Below, in pieces: positions 50,071 to 57,703 of a stretch of 64,000 nt of DNA. The notes beneath the pieces were generated by a model. The model searched no databases. It was not told where the DNA came from and saw only the letters and a list, made by a program, of their open reading frames with translations. The position numbers and the translations under genes are program-made. The stretch's first letter is position 1; each line of letters begins with the position of its first letter. Source of the stretch: Actinobacteria bacterium HGW-Actinobacteria-1 (GTDB lineage: Bacteria > Actinomycetota > Coriobacteriia > Anaerosomatales > Anaerosomataceae); the NCBI GenBank assembly GCA_002841355.1, contig PHFB01000002.1, forward strand, positions 369,414 through 433,413. The letters are read 5' to 3'.

Positions 50071-51153
50071 CTACGGCGTCGGAGTCATCGCCGACGCATC
50101 CCACGCCGGCCGTCTAATCGACGCAATCGTCGAACTCCGCGCCGATAGCTCCGAGATCTTCACGACGTCGCCCGTGCGCGGCGCATGAACGTACTTGCCC
50201 CCGCCGATGTACATGCCGACGTGGTGGATGTGCCCCGCCTCCCAGAAGATCATGTCGCCGGGCTGGATCTGCGACAGACTCACGCTTGTGCCGAGGGTGT
50301 TCCACATCCCAGACGTCGTGCCCCGGCCTGAGAAGTCCGCGTAGCGCCACATGATCCAGTCCGCGAGACCGGAACAGTCGAAAGTGTCCGGGCCGGTTGC
50401 TCCCCACACGTACGGGCAGCCGAGGACGGACAGGGCAAGCCGCACCGGCGGGAAGTTGACCGCGACGCCTGACTTGTCGAGCTCGCCCAGTACCTCAGGG
50501 GTGAGTGCCGTCGCACCGGGGCCACCGGCACCGTTGAGCCCGGAGGCATCCAGCACCTGCCCGGTCTCGTCAAACGTGCCCAGGATGGCGAGGTAGCGCT
50601 CGGCTGCCTGCCCGGCCTCTGCGCCCGTGAACGCCGCGCCAGCCGGGGCGAGCCTCGGCGCAAGGTCCGCGACCGGTGGGTACGTGCTCGTGGCGAGCAC
50701 CGTGCTCGTGCCCTCGGCTGTGTACGTGTAGGCGATCGAGGAGCGTACGAGGCCGTAGGCGGCCTGAGGATCGGCCTTTGTGAAGTCCTGGTCGCACTGG
50801 ACGGCCGACAGCGCCAGGAGATAGCGCCACGTCGGCAGGTCGAGGTTGGCGTCCACCGCCTTGCCGGCGGGCGCTCCGGCAGTGGCGTCGTCGATAGCGT
50901 CGTTCTGCAGCCGGTTCTCAAGCTCGGCGTAGGTCTTGATCTGCGTCGCAATCGCGGCCGGATCCGTCTGGTGCCCGAACAGGAAGGACGGCACAGACGC
51001 CGCGAACGCGCCGGCGAACGCCGTGCCCATGAAGAGTGCCGCCACCAGCGCGACCCCTGCACCGACGAGAACCTTGCGCTCGATAGACTTCTTGTCGACG
51101 ACGCCGCGCACGGCAGCTGCGGCGATACGCGCGATGGTGAGAGGTTCGGCCAT
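50071..51153 (-). CDS. T4SS-associated NlpC/P60 peptidoglycan hydrolase
   Basis: A 360-residue protein. A membrane helix at residues 27-50 (VLVGAGVALVAALFMGTAFA) is followed by an external region; the C-terminal NlpC/P60 endopeptidase has the catalytic Cys in DTFDCSGLADWIMWR, a GDMIFWEAGHIHHVGMYIGG segment with the active His and KYVHAPRTGD. A lysozyme-like domain may lie at residues 85-210 (LPTWRYLLALSAVQCDQDFT). Such proteins open the wall for the channel. Last gene of the minus-strand transfer operon. Confidence 0.85.
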   Translation of the reverse strand: MAEPLTIARIAAAAVRGVVDKKSIERKVLVGAGVALVAALFMGTAFAGAFAASVPSFLFGHQTDPAAIATQIKTYAELENRLQNDAIDDATAGAPAGKAVDANLDLPTWRYLLALSAVQCDQDFTKADPQAAYGLVRSSIAYTYTAEGTSTVLATSTYPPVADLAPRLAPAGAAFTGAEAGQAAERYLAILGTFDETGQVLDASGLNGAGGPGATALTPEVLGELDKSGVAVNFPPVRLALSVLGCPYVWGATGPDTFDCSGLADWIMWRYADFSGRGTTSGMWNTLGTSVSLSQIQPGDMIFWEAGHIHHVGMYIGGGKYVHAPRTGDVVKISELSARSSTIASIRRPAWDASAMTPTP

Positions 51154-51162
51154 GATGCTCCT

Positions 51163-53031
51163 CTACGCCGCCGGCGTCTTCTCGCTGCTCGTCGATAGGA
51201 GCTGCACCATCTTGGGTGTGCGCTTCACATCGAGGATGCACTTGCGCTGCCCCACCATCAGCAGGCAGCGGCCGACCGCCTTGCGTGCCACGGCGTCCGC
51301 CTCGGCACGCGAGAGGTCGTACAGATCCACGATGTGTGCGAGCTCGCGACCGTCGGCGCCGAAGACGACCTTCGTGCTGGCGTTGTCGAGCACAGCTCGG
51401 CCCTGCCGCTCGATCGCGGGGTCGAGGAAGTCGCTCACGTTCTGCGTGGCGACCATGAGCGCGCCGCCGTACTTGCGGATTCGCTTGGCGAAGTTCTTGA
51501 TCGCCTCGAGAGTCGCTGGCGTCTTGGGGTCGATCGCCAGGTGCGCCTCGTCCATGACGACGAGAAGATGCTCGCCGGTGTCGCGGTTAGCCTGGATCTC
51601 GCGCCACATCAGCTGCGTGATGAGGTGGTACTGCGCCGCGTACGTGGACGAGTCGGCCTCCTGTAGCGCGTGGGTTGAGAACACGAGCACGTCGCTACCG
51701 AGCGTGACGTTCGTCTGTCCGTCCCACATCAGTCCCCGCGAGCCCTCGGTGAGGTTCTTGAAGAACAGATCGAGCCCCGCGTACGCCTCACGCTCGCCGG
51801 CCGACGGCTCGACGGCGGCGTGCACGCGCGAGGCAATCTGGGCGCGCAGATCCGAGAGCGTCGGCCACGCCGTCATGTGACTCACGCTTGTGAGATCCAA
51901 AGTCAGGCCGTGATCTCGATACAGCTCACGGACCTCGATCTCGAGGATCTCGCGCGCAGTGTAGTCGTCGGGGAGTTGCAGGGCGAAGAAGGTCTTCAGG
52001 AACTCAAGGTGCCGAGCCACGGGATTGAAGCGGCCCAGATCGGCCTCTTCCTCGTCGTCGGCCACGGCCTCTGTGGCCCAGACCTCGAGCGGGTTGATGA
52101 CCGTCGCGCCGCTGTTGCCCGCGTCGATCCACTGGCCGTCGATCCGGGCCGAGAGCGCCCGGTATTCGTCCTCAGGGTCGATGATGATGACCTTCGTGCC
52201 GGCCATGTGCTCCATGAGGATGTCGAGCTTCATGAACGTGGACTTGCCGCCGCCGGCGTTGCCGAGCACCACCATGTTCGCGTTGGAGCGGTCGGCGAAG
52301 CCGGAGGAGCCGAACCGCCAGCGGTCGATCACGACGACACCGCCGGTGGTGTCCAGCCCGTAGACCTTGCCGTACCCGTCGTTGATGCCCGCCGCCGAGA
52401 AGGGCGCGGCTGCGGCCAGTGTGCTCGAAGGCATCGGCATCGCGTAGAGCTCGTGCAGCCGCGCGGAGCGATAGCCGTAGGGGCTTGAGTGCAGAATCGC
52501 GTCCTTGGTCATGAACCACGGCCGCTGGGCGATGATCTGGTTCGCCGCGAGTCGGCCCTGCACCCCTTTGACGCGTGAGGTTAGCCCCTCGGCGTTCTCG
52601 GCGGTCACGATGAAGGACACGACCGAGTCGAACATCGCCTGGTTCTCCGAACCGGACAGCCGTAGGAGCTCTGCGGCCTGGTCCCGCTTCGCTGAGGCCT
52701 GCATGCGCTCATACGCACCCTTGTTCTTGCTCTCGGCCTGGAAGCTCCAGCCGGAGAGTGAGTCCGAGACGATGCGGTTGAACTCGGCGGCGCTTCGGCG
52801 CACCGCGTCGATGTGGACGGTCACACCGGGCAGCCGGATGCGCGAGAGCCACTCGGCCGGCAGCCGGGCGGGGTACTTCGTGACCACGAGGACGGCCATG
52901 TACTGGTCACCGAATCTGCATGAGTTCTTGTCCGAGAACTCGGCCACCACTGGCGCGATGAGCTCTCGCAGGCGCGTGTTCGGCAGGATCTGCGTGACCT
53001 GTTCGGTCACTTCGGTCTTCTTGCGGGCCAT
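51163..53031 (-). CDS. VirB4-type T4SS ATPase
   Basis: A 622-residue ATPase. Walker A GNAGGGKSTFMKLDI is at about residue 260 and Walker B HLLVVMDEAHLAIDP near 460. FAKRIRKYGGALMVATQNVSDFLD follows, typical of VirB4/TraC/TraE. It lacks the usual N-terminal CagE-like region, which is in the separate gene at 53051. It powers pilus or channel assembly at the inner face of the membrane. The gene is followed by the NlpC/P60 gene after 9 bases. Confidence 0.92.
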   Translation of the reverse strand: MARKKTEVTEQVTQILPNTRLRELIAPVVAEFSDKNSCRFGDQYMAVLVVTKYPARLPAEWLSRIRLPGVTVHIDAVRRSAAEFNRIVSDSLSGWSFQAESKNKGAYERMQASAKRDQAAELLRLSGSENQAMFDSVVSFIVTAENAEGLTSRVKGVQGRLAANQIIAQRPWFMTKDAILHSSPYGYRSARLHELYAMPMPSSTLAAAAPFSAAGINDGYGKVYGLDTTGGVVVIDRWRFGSSGFADRSNANMVVLGNAGGGKSTFMKLDILMEHMAGTKVIIIDPEDEYRALSARIDGQWIDAGNSGATVINPLEVWATEAVADDEEEADLGRFNPVARHLEFLKTFFALQLPDDYTAREILEIEVRELYRDHGLTLDLTSVSHMTAWPTLSDLRAQIASRVHAAVEPSAGEREAYAGLDLFFKNLTEGSRGLMWDGQTNVTLGSDVLVFSTHALQEADSSTYAAQYHLITQLMWREIQANRDTGEHLLVVMDEAHLAIDPKTPATLEAIKNFAKRIRKYGGALMVATQNVSDFLDPAIERQGRAVLDNASTKVVFGADGRELAHIVDLYDLSRAEADAVARKAVGRCLLMVGQRKCILDVKRTPKMVQLLSTSSEKTPAA

Positions 53032-53050
53032 GAGCGTCCGCCCTTCTTTG

Positions 53051-53665
53051 TCAGACGCCGACGAGCGGCGCGATGTTGAGTGACGGGTCGTCGGAGGGCA
53101 GCGTGACGGCGGGGGAGGGCAGACTGAATCGTACGAACGTATTGATCACGTCGGCCGCGCTCATCCAGCTCGCCGAGATCCCGCGCGTGCCGAGCGTGGC
53201 GATGAAATTGCGGGCCTCCGTGAAGAGGTCGTTTCGCTGTGCGTCGGTCGCTGCCGGTGGCGTCGTGAGGATGAAGAAGAAGTCCCGCTCGGCTGCGTTG
53301 CCCGTGCTCATCAGGTCGGCCACGAACTCGATCTGGTCGGCGATGAGCGTGCGCCGGCCGCTCGTGGCGGCCCTCTCCATGAGGCTGCGCAGGTGGTTCA
53401 TCTGCTCTTCGAGGTCGGCCGCGCGAGGGCCGATGTAGATCCGCACGCCCACGGTGAGTGAGTTGTACGCCGCCTGAAAGGCGTCGAAGTTCGCCGCCAC
53501 ACCGCCAGCGTCCTTGAGCGTCATGTCTTGCGGCTGCACCCGCAGATGCACGGCGTAGGTGCCGTCGGTGAGAAGCGTGTAGTCGCCGGCGGGTGATCTG
53601 AGCACGTCGGAGACGGGGATCAGGTCCGCCATCGTGTCTGCCGGTGACATCTTAGGTCTGAGCAT
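53051..53665 (-). CDS. VirB4 N-terminal-domain-like T4SS protein
   Basis: A 204-residue protein. PVSDVLRSPAGDYTLLTDGT, followed by FDAFQAAYNSLTVGVRIYIG, and RDFFFILTTPP resemble the TraC/CagE-like N-terminal domain of VirB4 homologues. It lies immediately before the ATPase part and overlaps the PrgI-like gene by 14 bases. The start at 53665 is used; internal ATGs at 53650 and 53632 lack better sites. In many Gram-positive elements the domain is fused; here it is separate. Confidence 0.75.
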   Translation of the reverse strand: MLRPKMSPADTMADLIPVSDVLRSPAGDYTLLTDGTYAVHLRVQPQDMTLKDAGGVAANFDAFQAAYNSLTVGVRIYIGPRAADLEEQMNHLRSLMERAATSGRRTLIADQIEFVADLMSTGNAAERDFFFILTTPPAATDAQRNDLFTEARNFIATLGTRGISASWMSAADVINTFVRFSLPSPAVTLPSDDPSLNIAPLVGV

Positions 53666-54002
53666 CGGTGATTCCGCCCTTCTCGATCTTGAGGTAGTAG
53701 CGCTTGGGCTCGCGGACCCAGCGCAGTGAGTTCTTGAGGAAGTCGGCCACCGTCACGTCGGCGACCGAATCGGTCACAAGCCCCCAGCCGGTCATGATCC
53801 AGAGCCCCGCCGCGAGCAGCCCGACGAACACGACCCGCGTGGCGATCGCCGCGACGATCGCGGCGAGAGGGGCGGTGCCGAGCACGTAGTACATGTAGAT
53901 CTGGTTGTGCCTCGGCACGTTGGGGGTGAGCACCTGCTTGCCAAGCGCCACGCGCGACGGGGCCAGATAGCCCTCGCGCTGCTCTTCTTCTGCTGTCGCC
54001 AC
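53652..54002 (-). CDS. PrgI/VirB3-like T4SS membrane protein
   Basis: A 116-residue protein with a GTG start behind AGGAGG. Two hydrophobic helices at about residues 43-62 and 63-80 follow a short cytoplasmic segment (PSRVALGKQVLTPNVPRHNQ). The C-terminal segment REPKRYYLKIEKGG is typical of PrgI-family proteins. It probably contacts the VirB4 ATPase encoded directly after it. Confidence 0.7.
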   Translation of the reverse strand: MATAEEEQREGYLAPSRVALGKQVLTPNVPRHNQIYMYYVLGTAPLAAIVAAIATRVVFVGLLAAGLWIMTGWGLVTDSVADVTVADFLKNSLRWVREPKRYYLKIEKGGITDAQT

Positions 54003-54014
54003 GTCCGGGGCCTC

Positions 54015-54248
54015 CTATCGGAACAACTGAGCGATCGCGGCGAGGATGCCGCCGGATAACACGAGAGAGATCAGGGCTGCGGCCATGACCGGTCGTGCGA
54101 TCGTCCAGAGACTCGGCCGCGTCTCGCCGGGGGAGAGGACCGCCTTGATCGCCGAGACACCAGCGCGCGCAATCGCCGAGACGCTGACCACGCCGAGGAA
54201 CACCGCCGACCACCCGAGCACCGTGTTTGCCGCCGTTTGTTGGGCCAC
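54015..54248 (-). CDS. Small two-helix T4SS-linked membrane protein
   Basis: A 77-residue protein (MAQQTAANTVLGWSAVFLGV at the start, GTG codon). Two hydrophobic segments at about residues 10-32 and 52-74 with an SPGETRPSLW loop between them. Position and size fit a VirB2/VirB3-like inner membrane part. Not recognised by sequence. Confidence 0.55.
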   Translation of the reverse strand: MAQQTAANTVLGWSAVFLGVVSVSAIARAGVSAIKAVLSPGETRPSLWTIARPVMAAALISLVLSGGILAAIAQLFR

Positions 54249-54250
54249 GG

Positions 54251-55141
54251 CTACCCCGCCCTTGCGACTGCGAGGCGGGCGAACTCGAACGTCGCCATGC
54301 GTGCCATCGAGCCCACACCCGTCGGCGTGGCCTGGTGCGTCATCTGCGCCACGAACGCCGGCAGTGCGATCGTGGACGCCATCAGCCCGATCGTCGCGAC
54401 GAACTCATGGATGGGGTCGGTCCCGAACCCGGAGATGTTGAGTCCCGTCAAAAGGCCGATGATCGTGAGGTTCAGCAGGTAGAGCTGCAGCGCCTGCGTG
54501 AACGCCAACGTCAGGAGCTGCCGCGTCCACGCTGCGAACAGGGAGCGATCGGGCGAGGCGAAGTTGAGCGCCAACACCGGTCCGATGAACACCATGATGG
54601 CGAGTTCCACCGAGCGCTTCGTGACCTGGAAGAAGATCACGATGAGCCCTATGCCGAGGAAGAGCATGACCACGGCCAAGAGGAGCTGGCCCGTGGCGTT
54701 GTTCGCGGCCAGGCCGATCGTTACGAGACGCTTCATGACCTCGGCCGCCTGCAGTTGGCTCGTGACGGCACCGGCAGCCGAGTTGGTCAGCACGTCGCTC
54801 GTGAGCTTGTTGCCGACATCGACGGCCAGCGAGACTGCGAGTGGTATCGACCAGATGAGCGCGGCCGCCCCGGCGGCGCGGATGAGCACCGAGTCGAGCG
54901 GGTCGCTGTCCTCGCCGGAGAGTTGCAGGATGTAGCGCGAATACACGTCGAGCCCGACCTTCAGACCCAGTACCGCTGTGGCGAACACCTGCACCGTGGT
55001 CATGGCGTTCACGACGGGAGCCCAGTGGATCAGCGCGTCCGACAGCGTGCCGACACTGATGAGCACTTTGGCGATCATGTCGAAGCCGCCGCTGAACACG
55101 CCGACGAGCCAGCCATTCCACCAGGCAGTGATGGTGTCCAT
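54251..55141 (-). CDS. TrbL/VirB6-like polytopic T4SS protein
   Basis: A 296-residue protein with about six membrane helices; the central ones read LLLAVVMLFLGIGLIVIFFQ and VELAIMVFIGPVLALNFASP. The layout matches the VirB6/TrbL-like channel protein of Gram-positive conjugative elements. It overlaps neither neighbour but lies within two to eight bases of both. It is expected in the membrane channel. Confidence 0.75.
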   Translation of the reverse strand: MDTITAWWNGWLVGVFSGGFDMIAKVLISVGTLSDALIHWAPVVNAMTTVQVFATAVLGLKVGLDVYSRYILQLSGEDSDPLDSVLIRAAGAAALIWSIPLAVSLAVDVGNKLTSDVLTNSAAGAVTSQLQAAEVMKRLVTIGLAANNATGQLLLAVVMLFLGIGLIVIFFQVTKRSVELAIMVFIGPVLALNFASPDRSLFAAWTRQLLTLAFTQALQLYLLNLTIIGLLTGLNISGFGTDPIHEFVATIGLMASTIALPAFVAQMTHQATPTGVGSMARMATFEFARLAVARAG

Positions 55142-55148
55142 GAGGGCT

Positions 55149-55484
55149 CTAGCCGAACTGCGTGATGAGGAACGGCACGAGCCACGGCAGCACGGCGAAT
55201 GCGACGCACAGGGCGAGCAGGCCCCAGAACTGCTGCCAGCGCTGTCGACGCATGTGCTCGTCTTGCGTGAGCACCGCCATGGTGATGAGCACGCCGCCGC
55301 CGATGACCGCGATCGTGGCGAAGATGAGCGTCACGCCCGTCTGTACCTGCTTGGCAAGCGTGTCGACCTTGGCGAAGAACCCGGTAATGTCTGTAACGGC
55401 GAGCGCGACCGTGGGCGTCGCCGCGGCCAGCGCGAACGTCGCGGCCACCAGCGCGGCGCGGCCCTTCTGGTGCAGTCCCCTCAT
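55149..55484 (-). CDS. VirB2/TrbC-like pilin candidate
   Basis: A 111-residue protein with a signal-like N-terminus (AALVAATFALAAATPTVALA) and two further hydrophobic segments, VQTGVTLIFATIAVIGGGVL and FWGLLALCVAFAVLPWLVPF. This is the size and layout of VirB2-type pilins. The start at 55484 has GAAGGAGAGTGGAG upstream; an earlier ATG at 55514 lies within the preceding gene's end. Confidence 0.65.
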   Translation of the reverse strand: MRGLHQKGRAALVAATFALAAATPTVALAVTDITGFFAKVDTLAKQVQTGVTLIFATIAVIGGGVLITMAVLTQDEHMRRQRWQQFWGLLALCVAFAVLPWLVPFLITQFG

Positions 55485-55510
55485 CGCTCCACTCTCCTTC
55501 GTCGAGTCCC

Positions 55511-57481
55511 TCATCTGTCTGCGCCCACGCGCTCGGCGGGCGTCCTTGTCGGTCCCGATCGTTCTTGGCCCAGGAGCTTGAGCCCCTTGGGCAGCAGCTC
55601 CTCGCCATGCCAGATCGGCGGCAGGTCGATCACGTGGACGTCGCGCGCGGCCTGACGTGCGGCCCGCACGTGGCTCGCGTGCTTGGGGTCACCGAGGCCG
55701 AACGCCTTGTCGACCGAGAGCAGCGAGAGATCCGGCACCGGGAAGAGAGCCGCATTCATTCCGCGGCGCACCACGAGCGCGCCGTCCACTTCCGGGGAGA
55801 GACGCGCGATCTCGTCGGGCATGAGGACGGGGCGCGACGTGAGCTTGTCGGAGCGCGAGGTGGTGCGGCTGGCCCCCACGAGCCCCCCACCGTTGCGCTG
55901 GGAGGACCCGCCATCGCGCACCATGATGGTCTTGGTGCCGGTCAGGTCGCTCATGGTCCGATGCGTCTTGCCCGACGCGCTGGCGAGGTAGACGATCGCC
56001 GAGCAGTTGCCGCCGATGAGCGAGGCGGCTTCCACACGCCCCTCGGCATACCGCTCGAGCTGTTCGATGCTCTGCACCACCATGAGGATTCGGATCCCGC
56101 GGCTCCGGGCCATCGTGAGCATGGAGACGAACTCCGGGATCTTGGGGATGTTGCCGAACTCCTCGAACAGGATGTTGACCGGCACCGGGAGTCGTCCGCC
56201 GTGGGCATTGGCGGCCTTCACGAGTGCCTGGTAGAGCTGCCGCACGTAGATCGTGACCATGACGTTGTAGGCGTCGCGTTCGTCGGGCGTGATGATGAAC
56301 ACCGCCGACTTGCGCAGCCCCACATCGGCCAGGTTGTGCTCGGAGCGCGCGGTGAGCGCGGCCATGTTCCTGTTGCTGAAGATCTTCAGCGCGTTTGCGG
56401 CCGTCGTGTACATGCTCGACGCCGTGTTGCCGGTGGCGAGGCTCGCGGCGAGGTAGGCGACCTTGGCCGGGTGCCGGTCGTCCAGACCCTCGATCATCTC
56501 CTTGAGTGGGTAGATCGTCTCTTGCCGGATGCTGTCGGCGCGCACCGCGGTTCGCTCCTTGCCATACGTTCCGAGCGTCCGGTAGACGTTGAACATGTTG
56601 CGAGAGAGTGGGTCGACGCCCTTGGGCTCACTGGCAATCAGGAGCGCCGTGGCCGCGATGATCGCTTCGGCGCTGGCGTTCCAGAACGCCTCGTTGCCGC
56701 CATGTCCGCCGAGCTGTGCCGAGACGATCGTCTTGGCGAGCTCGTGCGCCATGTCCTCGGCGTGTGCGATCTCAGCCGACCAGATCAGGTCGACGATCAG
56801 ATCCAGTGGCGACCACTGGACGGAGCGCGAGGGATCACGCAGGTCGATCGTGTCGACGCGGTAGCCCTTGGCCTTCAGGTGCTCGCAGGTGGTGAGGTAG
56901 AGCTCGCCTTTGGGGTCGGGAATCACCATCGACTCGCCGAGTTCGCCCAGCGCGTAGATGCTCGGCAGCACGATCCGGCGCGTCTTACCCGAGCCGGTGG
57001 AGCCGATCACGAGAACGTGGCCCTCTGAACCTGAGAGGTAGTAGGTCTCTTTGCGGCCGCGCTCGGCCGGGGTGGCGCCGATCACGAAGCCCGAGATGCC
57101 GGGATCCGGGGTCGTGCCGGGCGACCAGGTGACCGCGGAGGTCTCGAGCGCCGCGGGGGTCATGAGGTTCGAGGTGCCATGCTCGCCGCGACCGGCGGTT
57201 CGGGGGATGGCGGCGACGACGCCGATGCCGCTGGTGCGCGGGCGCATCAGGTGGCCGGAGATCCAGACCCACCAGGCCACGACTGCCGCGATGAGGAGGA
57301 GGGAGAGGATGAGAGTGGCCGGGCGCGTGACGGCGGACAGCCAACGGGTGGGGAGAGGGGAGAGCGCCCACGTCGTCAGCGGCGCGGTGAGGGCGGAGAC
57401 TGCCAGCGGGATGAGGGCGACGGCGAGGCACGCCACCGCGGCGGTGGATGCGACTCGCCAGATTCCGGCCTTCCGAGCCAC
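55511..57481 (-). CDS. VirD4/TraG-type coupling ATPase
   Basis: A 656-residue protein with two N-terminal membrane helices (about residues 10-33 and 52-74). Walker A: LVIGSTGSGKTRRIVLPSIY; Walker B-like FEEFGNIPKIPEF, with the usual TraG motif IPDPKGELY and MVVQSIEQLERYAEG. Couples the relaxase-DNA complex to the secretion channel. The GTG at 57481 is chosen because AGGAGG is five bases ahead; the in-frame GTG at 57487 overlaps the ribosome site. First gene of the transfer operon. Confidence 0.92.
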   Translation of the reverse strand: MARKAGIWRVASTAAVACLAVALIPLAVSALTAPLTTWALSPLPTRWLSAVTRPATLILSLLLIAAVVAWWVWISGHLMRPRTSGIGVVAAIPRTAGRGEHGTSNLMTPAALETSAVTWSPGTTPDPGISGFVIGATPAERGRKETYYLSGSEGHVLVIGSTGSGKTRRIVLPSIYALGELGESMVIPDPKGELYLTTCEHLKAKGYRVDTIDLRDPSRSVQWSPLDLIVDLIWSAEIAHAEDMAHELAKTIVSAQLGGHGGNEAFWNASAEAIIAATALLIASEPKGVDPLSRNMFNVYRTLGTYGKERTAVRADSIRQETIYPLKEMIEGLDDRHPAKVAYLAASLATGNTASSMYTTAANALKIFSNRNMAALTARSEHNLADVGLRKSAVFIITPDERDAYNVMVTIYVRQLYQALVKAANAHGGRLPVPVNILFEEFGNIPKIPEFVSMLTMARSRGIRILMVVQSIEQLERYAEGRVEAASLIGGNCSAIVYLASASGKTHRTMSDLTGTKTIMVRDGGSSQRNGGGLVGASRTTSRSDKLTSRPVLMPDEIARLSPEVDGALVVRRGMNAALFPVPDLSLLSVDKAFGLGDPKHASHVRAARQAARDVHVIDLPPIWHGEELLPKGLKLLGQERSGPTRTPAERVGADR

Positions 57482-57640
57482 GTGCACCTCCTGACCTCAG
57501 CGTCTTGTAGCGGGCTGGGGTGGAAGCTAGCACAGGAGGCCGGCGGTCTCGGACTTTGTGGTTGAGTTCGCAGCTATCTCTGCGCCAAGGCCGCCGTAGG
57601 GGCGTAGAGTAATCGGTCTGGACGGCTATCACGCGAGGCA

Positions 57641-57668
57641 TTGCACAGGCTTCCCGCAACGTTATGAT
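57641..57668 (+). promoter_or_regulatory. Promoter for the PHP-ATPase operon
   Basis: TTGCAC (57641-57646) and TATGAT (57663-57668) with a 16-base spacer. The gene begins 35 bases downstream. The gap 57482-57703 also must hold the promoter for the transfer operon on the other strand; none was confirmed. Confidence 0.65.
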
Positions 57669-57703
57669 GCGAGGGGCAGGGGAAGGGTTCTGCGGCTGAC
57701 GGG

